The translations under genes were made by a program, and so were the position numbers. Source: Candidatus Cardinium hertigii (GTDB taxonomy: Bacteria > Bacteroidota > Bacteroidia > Cytophagales_A > Amoebophilaceae). From it: DNA of 31,393 bases. Where the stretch lies: assembly GCF_003788695.1 (NCBI RefSeq), contig NZ_RARA01000026.1, forward strand, positions 115,533-146,925, given 5' to 3'. Of this stretch, positions 7,200-15,516 are shown in pieces (the first letter of the stretch is position 1; each line of letters opens with the position of its first letter). The notes under the pieces were generated by a model. It searched no databases. It saw only the letters and a program-made list of their open reading frames with translations, and had not been told where the DNA came from.

Positions 7200-10076
7200 T
7201 TAATCTCTTTGGCAAATACGCACATAGGGACAATAGCTGCATACTGACAGATCGGCTGTTTGCCTAAAAGGAATAGTAGGATCAAATATTTCTAACAAAA
7301 GTTTTAATAATTGCTCTTCAAATGCTGGTAGATATGGCCTAATATCCTCCATGAGTCCATACTTTTTAGCATGATCAGGCTGTTGCATACAAATACCAGG
7401 GGGAGCCGAAAAAAGCTCTCTGATATTGATCAGATAAGGCATTATACCTTGCTGATGGTTGGCTCCATAGATAGCATTATATAACCAAGCGTAAAAAACA
7501 AGCTGAAAAATGGCTTTGTTTTTTTTAATGGCAGCACTATCAAATAATGCTGCCATACTCACTATTTTACTATTGGATGCGCCTATCTTATAATCAATAA
7601 TCCGTATGGTATCTCCCTTAATATCTATACGATCTATAATACCACTCAAGCAAACTTGTCTTTTTTTATCTATATCTAAATCTAATACCATAGCCATTGG
7701 CTCTTTCTTACCTACCTCAACACCAAGCAGCGTAAAAGGGGTATCTGCATAATCTAATTGTAACACACGCTCCAAAAGTTTTTCTAATAAAGCACTACTT
7801 AAATGAGAATCAGAACCTAGTGGAACAGTCTCTTGTATGACTGTTTGTATTTTTGATTGCAATTGCATTACAATGGATTTATCAACCTTTATACCAATAA
7901 AAGGCCGATATAACTTTTCCATAATATGATGCAATAAGGTACCTAGCTCAAGTGCCGTTGTACCATCTTTTGGTAATACCGTTTGCTTTAACTCAAGCAA
8001 ATAAGAGAAATAAAATTGTAACGGACAATGTAGATAACTCATTAATGCAGAAGGGGTGATATTAGAAGAGATGAGATCCTCCTTTACTAGAAATTTTTCT
8101 AGCAATTGCATAACTTTATCATCTTTCTCAATAGATATAACAGGTGTTGGTAAAACTGTAAAATTAACAGGTAGTTGCTTTTCTATAATTTTTAATGTAG
8201 TACCAAAAGTCAATTGTAATAAAAATCGGCTTCTTTGGTTAACAATACCCAAATGCGTTTGTTTAGTATAGCTACAATAGCTACTTTGGGCACGCTGCAG
8301 TAGCCTATAAAATCCATAAGCCGTAATGCGCTCTGTTGCGCTATGTGCAAGTGGGAGCCCAAAATTATTTCGTATATTATAAGGCAAAAAAGAATTTTCA
8401 TGGCTCAGCCTAGGGAAAGCGCCTTCACGCATATCCATAAAAAAAATATGTTCAAAATCTAGATTATGGGATTGAGAAACCTCTATGATATAGAGCCCAG
8501 TCATAGGATTATGTTGATGGAAGAGCATGGTACTTTCCTTTAAAGCTTGCAATAAGCATCGCACAGTACAGCTATCTCCAACTACCTCGATTAAAGGCGC
8601 TATATAGGCCAGTATATGCTGCAGTGCGGTTCTATTTAGATCTAAAAAAAGGGTATGATCATGGATAAAATGATTATCCAGAAAGGATAAGATATCATAC
8701 AGATAATGCAAAAGTCCTTTATTATAGTCATCCAACCATAGGGAAAATAGGCCTAATTTATCTATAAACGCTCCTAAATCAGATTCAAAATTCGGAATCC
8801 ACTTCAGTATAGCAGTGATTTTCGCTTGTATGGATGTCTCAACAAAAGGATGCAAGAGGGCCAGACTATTAGCTAAATTATGCATTACATGCTTACAACT
8901 ACAGCTACTAATACCACTACAAATTTTAGCAGATGAAGTGGTGCTTTGTTCCCAAAGATGCACCAGCTTTTCTATTAAGGTATAGATCACAGTAGCGCTT
9001 AGTGGGTAATTTAATCTACAATGCAATTGCATAGGTAAACTAGATAGCCTATCCAGTAAAGGCATAAGCAAATAGGTACCACTGATGACTATTGCGGTCT
9101 GGGTGGGTAAAAATTTTGGCACTCCCTGCTCTGTTTTTTCTTGTAAAGCATCTACTACTGCCTGAACCTCTGCTACAGTAGCACCCATTTCTGTTATAAC
9201 AATTTTTTTGTGGCCATCATTAAAATAGGTCTCAAGCGCCGCAGGAAAACTTTCCTGAAAGCATTTTTTTTGCCTATACTTACGCAGATAATAGCCCGCT
9301 ACATGCATTTCATTATCTACATAATGGGCATCGGCATCCCAAAAAAACACAACTGGCATAACTGCCTTACATTGCACTATAAACTGTTCTTCTGCGGGAC
9401 TTAACAAATTAAATCCAATACACATTATCTTCTGGTAAGAAATAATCGTTTCCAATGTGCTCTTCTCAGAAGCTATTCTATAGCATAATCCTTCATATCC
9501 CTTGCCTTGTTGTATGAGATTTTGTGTAAAAGCTTGGTAAAGAAGCGGTAATTTTTCCCAAAATAAGGAGACCTCTTTCTTTTGAAAAAGAGATAGATGC
9601 ATTGCTTGTTGTAACAATGGATTTTGATCTAAAAAATTTCGAATCTCTAAAGGAGTGGTAAGCTGTTTTTGATGCATGAGTGCTAAAAAGAGATCAGCAG
9701 CATGTATAAGGTAGGTATCTAGGTAATTAAAATCTTGCAAAAGCGTAATGCCCCAAGGATAAAATTGTTCGAATGTCTCTTTTTTATTTAAAATCTCATG
9801 GGCCAACGCATGCAGTTCTCTAACTAAAATAAAGGGATGCGCTAGATCCATTTTGCTATGCGTAAGCATCAACTGATGCAAGGTTAAACAAGTAGGCAGC
9901 CTGCCACTTTCCCATTCTGCCCTATTATTTAATAATTTATCTAATAATGGTTGAAAATAATCAATGGATAGTTGGGTAGGAAAAACCAAGAGACATTGTT
10001 CTAATGTATTAGGCCCATAGGTATGCAACTGCTGCATAACTTGTGCTAAAAAAGGTTGATGGGTTACAGTTTTCAT
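7200..10076 (-). CDS. AddB-like PD-(D/E)XK nuclease with Fe-S cluster motif
   Basis: The 958-residue product is a long helicase-nuclease-like protein. Its C-terminal third holds a PD-(D/E)XK nuclease of the RecB/AddB type: a motif-I histidine in GTLLHH (716), Asp815 in GIIDRID, Asp828-Tyr-Lys830 in IIDYKIG, and the QxxxY motif Gln858-Tyr862. Four cysteines, Cys684 (YLHCPLQFYF) and Cys946, Cys949, Cys955 (CSYCPYVRIC), match the 4Fe-4S arrangement of AddB and related nucleases. The N-terminal region resembles the inactivated helicase fold of AddB; no Walker A motif is seen. In AddAB it would process double-strand breaks for RecA loading, and recA lies in this window, but no AddA partner is adjacent. 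Confidence 0.85.
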   Translation of the reverse strand: MKTVTHQPFLAQVMQQLHTYGPNTLEQCLLVFPTQLSIDYFQPLLDKLLNNRAEWESGRLPTCLTLHQLMLTHSKMDLAHPFILVRELHALAHEILNKKETFEQFYPWGITLLQDFNYLDTYLIHAADLFLALMHQKQLTTPLEIRNFLDQNPLLQQAMHLSLFQKKEVSLFWEKLPLLYQAFTQNLIQQGKGYEGLCYRIASEKSTLETIISYQKIMCIGFNLLSPAEEQFIVQCKAVMPVVFFWDADAHYVDNEMHVAGYYLRKYRQKKCFQESFPAALETYFNDGHKKIVITEMGATVAEVQAVVDALQEKTEQGVPKFLPTQTAIVISGTYLLMPLLDRLSSLPMQLHCRLNYPLSATVIYTLIEKLVHLWEQSTTSSAKICSGISSCSCKHVMHNLANSLALLHPFVETSIQAKITAILKWIPNFESDLGAFIDKLGLFSLWLDDYNKGLLHYLYDILSFLDNHFIHDHTLFLDLNRTALQHILAYIAPLIEVVGDSCTVRCLLQALKESTMLFHQHNPMTGLYIIEVSQSHNLDFEHIFFMDMREGAFPRLSHENSFLPYNIRNNFGLPLAHSATERITAYGFYRLLQRAQSSYCSYTKQTHLGIVNQRSRFLLQLTFGTTLKIIEKQLPVNFTVLPTPVISIEKDDKVMQLLEKFLVKEDLISSNITPSALMSYLHCPLQFYFSYLLELKQTVLPKDGTTALELGTLLHHIMEKLYRPFIGIKVDKSIVMQLQSKIQTVIQETVPLGSDSHLSSALLEKLLERVLQLDYADTPFTLLGVEVGKKEPMAMVLDLDIDKKRQVCLSGIIDRIDIKGDTIRIIDYKIGASNSKIVSMAALFDSAAIKKNKAIFQLVFYAWLYNAIYGANHQQGIMPYLINIRELFSAPPGICMQQPDHAKKYGLMEDIRPYLPAFEEQLLKLLLEIFDPTIPFRQTADLSVCSYCPYVRICQRD

Positions 10077-10510
10077 ATTATCTAATTAACGTTACGCAAC
10101 TGGTCAACTACTCGATAGATTATGCTATTTTATGCTATTTTGGGCGCTGTCCATTTAAGTGTGCTGCCATTAAATTTTTCAGTGAAATTCAGGTTAAATA
10201 AACCCAATCTATCCATTTAAATGGGCAGACCCATATGGCTCTTTTTCTCTCTTATATATTTTGGGATTGATCAAAAAATATACAAAAAATCAAGCGCATC
10301 CATCCGCTTATACTGGTCATTAGCCATTAAAATTTGAAAAAAGTTTTTAATTAACTAGATTAGTAAGAATAAAATAGTAAATCTGTGGATATAAGTTGAA
10401 GCGCCTGCAGCATAGATTTTGCAGTTCAGATGCAATAGGTTCTATATACAAAGCCATAAGCTATATAATTAAGTTATAAATTAAACGTAACGTAAAAAAA
10501 TAGAAAAACC
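10077..10510. other. Intergenic region between divergent AddB-like gene and hslU
   Basis: No gene seen. A short tandem repeat (TGCTATTTTA, about two units) lies at 10122-10141 and a 12-bp palindrome CCATTTAAATGG near 10212-10223. The stretch near 10260-10310 (TGATCAAAAAATATAC, AATCAAGCGC) recalls the middle of the MITE-like repeat and may be a decayed copy. Promoters for both flanking genes are expected here but could not be pinned down. Confidence 0.45.
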
Positions 10511-11881
10511 ATGTCAACAGATATATACGCACTTACACCCAAGGAAATTGTAAAGGAACTCGATAAATACATTATTGGTCAAAAAGAAGCCAAATGCAAT
10601 GTTGCGGTTGCTTTACGGAACAGATGGCGCAGAATGCAGGTAGCTGAACATCTTAAGGAAGATATTGTACCAAATAACATTTTAATGATTGGGCCAACTG
10701 GAGTAGGTAAAACAGAAATAGCTAGGCGATTGGCTAAAATTGCGAAAGTCCCTTTTGTTAAAGTGGAGGCCTCTAAGTTTACAGAAGTAGGCTACGTTGG
10801 GCGTGATGTGGAAAGCATGGTAAGAGATTTAATGGAACGTGCCGTAGCTATGGTTAAAGCAGAAAAAATGGAAGAACTCCAACATAAGGCTATTCAGCAA
10901 GTAGAAGAAACTATTATAGATATATTATACCCCCCTCTTAAAGTAAAAGGAGAAGCAGATAAGTGGCTGGATGATGAGCAAAATAGATATGCTACCCGGG
11001 AACGTTTTCGAGAAAAATACAGAAGTGGAGCGCTGGATCAGCAACAAATAGAAATTAAGGTAAGTAAATCTACGAGCCCTAGCCATATCAATAGTATGGG
11101 CATTGGCCCTGCTATAGACGAAGGGATGATTATGAGCTTTCAAGATATGCTGAATAGTTTTTTACCTAAGCAAACAAAAAATAAAAAAGTCTCCATTGCA
11201 GAAGCCCGTGTATTGCTCTTAGCAGAGGAAATAACAAAACTTATTGATATGAGTGCAGTTAAAGAAGAAGCTTTGGCTAGGGCCAGCAGCTCTGGGATTA
11301 TTTTTATAGACGAAATTGATAAAATTGCGAATACTACGCAAGGACAGGGGCCAGGCGTAAGCCGAGAGGGCGTACAGCGTGACCTTCTGCCAATTATAGA
11401 AGGAAGTTCTATTAACACAAAATATGGTGTTATCAATACAGATCATATTCTTTTTATTGGCGCAGGGGCCTTCCATATGGCTAAACCATCTGATCTTATT
11501 CCGGAATTACAGGGCCGATTTCCTATTCGGGTAACGCTAGAAAACCTTTCCCAAAAGGATTTTTATAAGATTCTAGATGAGCCAAAAAGTGCATTACCCA
11601 TGCAATATCAAGCACTATTAACAGTAGAAGGTGTAACGTTAAATTTTGATTTAGAAGCAAAACAAGAAATTGCGGCCACTGCTTATTTGCTTAACGAAGA
11701 GGTAGAGAATATTGGCGCAAGACGTTTGCAAACCGTAATGAGCTATCTATTAAACCCAATACTATTTGACGTTCCAGATACCATTCTTCCTAATACAACT
11801 ATTACCATTACCAAAGAAATGGTTAAAGCATCACTAGCTGACTTAGTCCAACGGAAAGATTTGAATCAATATATTTTATAA
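10511..11881 (+). CDS. hslU: ATP-dependent protease ATPase subunit HslU (ClpY)
   Basis: HslU is the AAA+ unfoldase that feeds proteins to the HslV peptidase in the cytoplasm. The 456-residue product has Walker A GPTGVGKT (61-68), the pore loop GYVG (94-97), an intermediate I-domain insertion (about 105-245), Walker B IFIDEID (264-270, Asp267-Glu268), a sensor-2 region NIGARRLQTVM near 400, and the C-terminal tail DLNQYIL. Such C-terminal residues insert into HslV to activate it. Length is close to the usual 440-465. hslV is not adjacent, which is unusual compared with many proteobacteria, so it must be elsewhere if present. The gene is monocistronic here and ends against a MITE-like repeat. 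Confidence 0.97.
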   Translation: MSTDIYALTPKEIVKELDKYIIGQKEAKCNVAVALRNRWRRMQVAEHLKEDIVPNNILMIGPTGVGKTEIARRLAKIAKVPFVKVEASKFTEVGYVGRDVESMVRDLMERAVAMVKAEKMEELQHKAIQQVEETIIDILYPPLKVKGEADKWLDDEQNRYATRERFREKYRSGALDQQQIEIKVSKSTSPSHINSMGIGPAIDEGMIMSFQDMLNSFLPKQTKNKKVSIAEARVLLLAEEITKLIDMSAVKEEALARASSSGIIFIDEIDKIANTTQGQGPGVSREGVQRDLLPIIEGSSINTKYGVINTDHILFIGAGAFHMAKPSDLIPELQGRFPIRVTLENLSQKDFYKILDEPKSALPMQYQALLTVEGVTLNFDLEAKQEIAATAYLLNEEVENIGARRLQTVMSYLLNPILFDVPDTILPNTTITITKEMVKASLADLVQRKDLNQYIL

Positions 11882-11883
11882 GA

Positions 11884-11957
11884 GTATCCGTTCAGTCGTG
11901 TGGCCAATTAGCCATAGCGCAATAATGCAAGATCATAAAAACGCACCTTGAACAAAT
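11884..11957 (-). repeat. MITE-like repeat fragment, copy R4
   Basis: On the minus strand it reads through TTCAAGG, ATCTTGCATTATTGCGCTAT and ends CACACGACTGAACGGATAC. It matches the right part of R1 (5341-5414) and R3 (24999-25077). It fills nearly all of the gap between the convergent hslU and outer-membrane protein genes, so it may contribute transcript 3' ends. Confidence 0.75.
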
Positions 11958-11966
11958 ACCCCCCCC

Positions 11967-12551
11967 TTATCCTAGTAGCCCTAGTAAATTGTAGCCTACC
12001 CTTAATGCGAATTGTTTGGGCCTATAGCTACCTTTGCTTATTTGCTGGTTTGATGAAACCCCATATTCCCAATCGAGGTCAATAAGAAAGTTTCCTAGAT
12101 CCACACCTATACCCAGCAGATAGAACCAATTATTTTTTTCCTCCTTTCTAGCATTTTTAATAATTTTAAACTTGTTTTCAGTAAGATCTATTAAAAAAAC
12201 CAAGCCAGCATGCGGACGCAATAGATCAAACAAAGATACGCCAACCGTCATGGGCGCACTAATATATTTGCTACAGTATACCGTATGAGATGGTGATATA
12301 TTATTCCAGTCTAATACAAATAAAGGATCCAATTTAGCATACAAAAGCCAAAGATCTAGTTTCGCAAACAATCCTATCTGAACAGCAAAGTTATGCAAAG
12401 CAACAGAATACTTTTCTGGATCATTTACATAATACCCAGCTGCACCCAAAGAGGGTCCCGCAGCGAACCCAATCGCTTTAGATGGATGCGTCAGTAGGAA
12501 AGATAGACAAAATAGGATACCTTTTCTTACGCTTATTCGTTTCATATACAT
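11967..12551 (-). CDS. Predicted outer-membrane beta-barrel protein
   Basis: The 194-residue product has a signal peptide (about 1-27, ending THPSKA) followed by alternating hydrophobic/polar strands such as GLFAKLDLWLLYAKLD and QFALRVGYNLLG. It has several Tyr/Trp residues and a final strand close to the C-terminus. This is the look of a small outer-membrane beta-barrel of the type common in Bacteroidetes (OMP_b-brl/PorT-like), but no exact family is claimed. The start could be Met1 or Met3 (MKRISVRKG). It is last in the minus-strand series, 42 bp after secG. An eight-base C run (minus strand G) lies immediately after its stop. Confidence 0.6.
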   Translation of the reverse strand: MYMKRISVRKGILFCLSFLLTHPSKAIGFAAGPSLGAAGYYVNDPEKYSVALHNFAVQIGLFAKLDLWLLYAKLDPLFVLDWNNISPSHTVYCSKYISAPMTVGVSLFDLLRPHAGLVFLIDLTENKFKIIKNARKEEKNNWFYLLGIGVDLGNFLIDLDWEYGVSSNQQISKGSYRPKQFALRVGYNLLGLLG

Positions 12552-12593
12552 TGGCCGTTTACAATCAAATCCCTATTTCCTATTTACTAAGAT

Positions 12594-12980
12594 TTATTTA
12601 TCAGAAGAAGATCCTGCTGTAGTAGCTTCTTGATCCGCTGAAACATTCGCTTCATCGGTATTGGGAATCTGATCATTCTTACTGTTTGATGTCGGCTCTT
12701 CCGGCGTTTTAGCTAAATTATGCTGCATAAGCACGCTCGACTGCGGTATATCTTTAAGAAAGATAGAAGACAAAAACGTTAAAGAAAGCAGTAAACCTAC
12801 CAATACCCAGGTAGCTTTTTCTAGAAAATCGGCTTTTTGATTAATACCAATACGTTGTATAGAAGCTGCACTTCCACCAGAATGTACCAACCGCTCCTTA
12901 GGCTCTTGAAGAAGAATACAACCAATCAATAAAATTGCTACAATAACAACACCTACCGTAAGTATTTTGAATATAGACAT
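12594..12980 (-). CDS. secG: Preprotein translocase subunit SecG
   Basis: SecG is the small accessory subunit of the SecYEG inner-membrane channel. The 128-residue product has two transmembrane helices (about 5-24 and 57-75) joined by the conserved cytoplasmic loop containing LLQEPKE and GGSAASIQRIG. A C-terminal Ser/Asn/Glu-rich tail of about 45 residues (PNTDEANVSADQEATT) is typical of Bacteroidetes SecG. It starts 3 bp after the stop of the upstream TPR gene, so the two are surely co-transcribed. Confidence 0.95.
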   Translation of the reverse strand: MSIFKILTVGVVIVAILLIGCILLQEPKERLVHSGGSAASIQRIGINQKADFLEKATWVLVGLLLSLTFLSSIFLKDIPQSSVLMQHNLAKTPEEPTSNSKNDQIPNTDEANVSADQEATTAGSSSDK

Positions 12981-12983
12981 ATG

Positions 12984-13610
12984 CTACAGGACCTTGTTTA
13001 GATTAGAAATTATATCGCTAAGATACTCTTTTTTTTCAGGATATTTCAATATTAAATGTTCATACATTCTAATAGCTCGTTTATATTTTTTTTGTTGAAC
13101 CATTATACCTGCTAATGCTTCAGTTGCAAAACGTTCATCTAGAGAAGTACCTTGCGCTGAGAGATCTACAGATAACACCTCTGGAGCTACCTCTACAAAA
13201 GGATCAAATTGTAAATTTTTATTTAAAATGGTATCAATAATAGAAAATTGTTTAATACTTATTTCATTTGTGCTCTTTTTAAGTGATTTTTTAGCAACCA
13301 TATCCAAATAGTTATTGGTAGTATATGTTTCTGGTGTAGGTGCAGCGCGGACACTTCTCGTACATGGTGGGAGCGCAAGCTTATTTTCCAACCATATGCG
13401 TAAATGTGTACGATCAGGAGCATAAGTAGCAGCCCTTTGCACAACATATTTTTCTACATCATTCTCATGTACATATACCGCTTTAGCAAGAAGGGCATGG
13501 GCTAAATAAAAATAGGGATATTCCTGTATAAGCGCTTCCAAATCAGACAGATCTTCCGACGAAAGCGTTGCAGGGTCTTCCAATAATTTTAATAGTTTCT
13601 GAACTTGCAT
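12984..13610 (-). CDS. TPR-like hypothetical protein (secG-lptE operon)
   Basis: The 208-residue product starts MQVQKLLKLLEDPATLSSED. It contains helix pairs typical of tetratricopeptide repeats: an N-terminal one (EALIQEYPYFYLAHALLAKAV split over about 26-45) and a C-terminal one (about 158-208, with FATEALAGIMVQQKKYKRAI followed by YPEKKEYL). The middle is a low-complexity linker. There is no signal peptide, so it is probably cytoplasmic. Its position between lptE and secG is one I associate with Bacteroidetes genomes; the role is unknown and may be scaffolding. Confidence 0.75.
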   Translation of the reverse strand: MQVQKLLKLLEDPATLSSEDLSDLEALIQEYPYFYLAHALLAKAVYVHENDVEKYVVQRAATYAPDRTHLRIWLENKLALPPCTRSVRAAPTPETYTTNNYLDMVAKKSLKKSTNEISIKQFSIIDTILNKNLQFDPFVEVAPEVLSVDLSAQGTSLDERFATEALAGIMVQQKKYKRAIRMYEHLILKYPEKKEYLSDIISNLNKVL

Positions 13611-13629
13611 AGTAAAAACATATCAAATA

Positions 13630-14166
13630 TCACCAAGCATCTATGGATTTTGTATAGATCTTATCCACCAGATCACGAATAATTGTATTAATTAATTCTT
13701 CTTCTTTTGTAGATTGATCGTCATTCGTATCCATATACGCATGTCCCTCAAATGATTCTTTATTAAATTCATTTTCTTCCTCAAAAGGATTCGTATACGT
13801 GACGTTTACTTTTATAGTTAAACATTTTACTTCTTTAGGAATACTATTTGGATTTTCCTTATCATCCTTCCATACAGTAGAATACGCAAAGGATGTAATA
13901 ATGCCATCGTATTGAATATCGCCATCTTTATCCTCTCTGGTTAGGGAAGTCATCTGTAATAATTTCGTTTCAAGTGCTTCCATAAGCTTTTGATTCATAT
14001 CTGGTGGAGCATCTGCAACTTCTGAATAAAACTCCTGAATAGAAAAACTTTTAATCTCAGGTGGGGGCTCAGCCCCTTGAAAAGTAAATATACCACAGGA
14101 CGCAAGCCAAAAAAAACCACAAAAAAAGTATACACTACTTCTTAAAATTACGTTCTTCAATGTCAT
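13630..14166 (-). CDS. lptE: LptE-family lipoprotein
   Basis: The 178-residue product is a lipoprotein (lipobox LASC, Cys24). It has the Bacteroidetes LptE pattern: CGIFTFQGAEPPPEIKSFSI just after the cysteine, then a two-layer alpha/beta body with the MTSLTREDKDGDIQYDGIIT segment. LptE plugs the LptD barrel that inserts lipopolysaccharide in the outer membrane. The first 32 bp overlap the 3' end of the sigma-54 activator gene, so translation is coupled. From memory, relatives in this lineage have a reduced LPS pathway, so the cargo here is uncertain. Confidence 0.82.
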   Translation of the reverse strand: MTLKNVILRSSVYFFCGFFWLASCGIFTFQGAEPPPEIKSFSIQEFYSEVADAPPDMNQKLMEALETKLLQMTSLTREDKDGDIQYDGIITSFAYSTVWKDDKENPNSIPKEVKCLTIKVNVTYTNPFEEENEFNKESFEGHAYMDTNDDQSTKEEELINTIIRDLVDKIYTKSIDAW

Positions 14167-15388
14167 ATTGTTTAATTTTCCGGTATAGGGTCCTTTCGGA
14201 AATACCTAAATCATCGGCAGTATTTTTACGATTGCCCTCATTTTTTTGCAGAGATTTACGAATTAATTCCTGTTCCTGAGCCTCAATAGAAAGATTTTCT
14301 GTTTCTGACGCATAAGATGTATGCATAGAATGTAAGCCTTTTTCTTGAAAACCTTGATCACTATCTAGAAAATGTACTGGTTTGAGAATGCTTTCTGTTT
14401 CATTATGAACACCAAATAAACGAGACGGTTTTTGTATAATCGAATGGTTAATAGAACCAGATCTAATAAAATTAAATATGATTTCTTTTAATTCAGCAAT
14501 ATCCCGCTTTAGCTCAAATAGCATCGGATAAACAAATTCTTTTTCAGTGCAATCATTCTCTCTCCATTTTTTATAGAGAACTGGCAATATATGGTTCTGC
14601 TCTTTTGGTACATATCTTTCTAGAACTTCTGGGGTTACCATAGTGGTTTCCTCAAGCAAAGCAATTTGCTCAACCATATTTTTCAGCTGACGGATATTAC
14701 CTGGAAAGGAATATTTCATAAAAATTTTTTTTGCAGGTGGCGTTAGTTCTAAAGGCTTAACGCGATATTTAGTAGCAAAATCACTAGAATATTTATGAAA
14801 TAATAAGATGATATCTGTCCCTCGTTCACGTAGGGGGGGGATAACAATTGGAATGGTATTGAGCCTATAGTATAAATCTTCTCTGAATTTTCCTTCCTGA
14901 ATAGCGCGCAGCAAATCTACATTAGTAGCTGCCACCACCCGCACTTTCGTTTTTTCTACTTTAGAAGATCCTACTTTTACATATTCTCCATACTCTAACA
15001 CACGCAAAAGTCTGGTTTGAGTACCCAAGGGCATTTCGCCTATTTCATCTAAAAAAATAGTACCGCCATTGGTTTCTTCAAAATAGCCTTTTCGGCTTTC
15101 TAGCGCACCGGTAAAGGAGCCTTTTTCATGACCAAACAATTCAGAATCTATGGTTCCTTCTGGAATAGCCCCACAATTAATAGCTATAAAATGACCATGC
15201 CGGTAGGGACTTAGTGCATGGATAATTTTTGAAAAAGATTCTTTACCTGTACCACTCTCACCGGTAATTAAAACAGATAGATCGGTAGAAGCCACTTGCA
15301 TAGCTATCTCTATAGCTCTATTTAATAGTGGTGCATTACCAATAATATTGAATCGCTGCTTGATGTATTGAAGATCCTCTTTCATCAT
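14135..15388 (-). CDS. Sigma-54-dependent transcriptional activator (AAA+, Fis-type HTH)
   Basis: The start chosen is the double methionine MMKEDLQYIKQRFNIIG. An in-frame start at 15481 would add 31 hydrophobic residues unlike the family, so 15388 (or 15385) is preferred. Numbered from that longer form, Walker A GESGTGKE is at 74-81, the sigma-54 contact loop GSFTGA at 121-126 (A-to-S in the usual GAFTGA), Walker B TIFLDEIG at 141-148, and a Fis-type helix-turn-helix (NTADDLGISERTLYRKIK) near the C-terminus. There is no N-terminal receiver or GAF domain, so activity may be controlled by partner proteins or be constitutive. It lies between tig and lptE. An 8-G run on the plus strand at 14833-14840 encodes IPPLR. 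Confidence 0.93.
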   Translation of the reverse strand: MMKEDLQYIKQRFNIIGNAPLLNRAIEIAMQVASTDLSVLITGESGTGKESFSKIIHALSPYRHGHFIAINCGAIPEGTIDSELFGHEKGSFTGALESRKGYFEETNGGTIFLDEIGEMPLGTQTRLLRVLEYGEYVKVGSSKVEKTKVRVVAATNVDLLRAIQEGKFREDLYYRLNTIPIVIPPLRERGTDIILLFHKYSSDFATKYRVKPLELTPPAKKIFMKYSFPGNIRQLKNMVEQIALLEETTMVTPEVLERYVPKEQNHILPVLYKKWRENDCTEKEFVYPMLFELKRDIAELKEIIFNFIRSGSINHSIIQKPSRLFGVHNETESILKPVHFLDSDQGFQEKGLHSMHTSYASETENLSIEAQEQELIRKSLQKNEGNRKNTADDLGISERTLYRKIKQYDIEERNFKK

Positions 15389-15516
15389 ATTAGTAAGAAA
15401 GATAATGGATGGACTATATATGAAGTTAAAGCAGTTCAAATAATATCCAAACCATATCCCGATGGGATATGCACAAAACATGCATTATAGCTATAATTTG
15501 CAGTGCAAATCAAGCA

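Noticed and set aside
15389..15481. 31-residue N-terminal extension of the sigma-54 activator
   Set aside because: Hydrophobic, unlike the family; the MMKEDLQ start gives the expected N-terminus.
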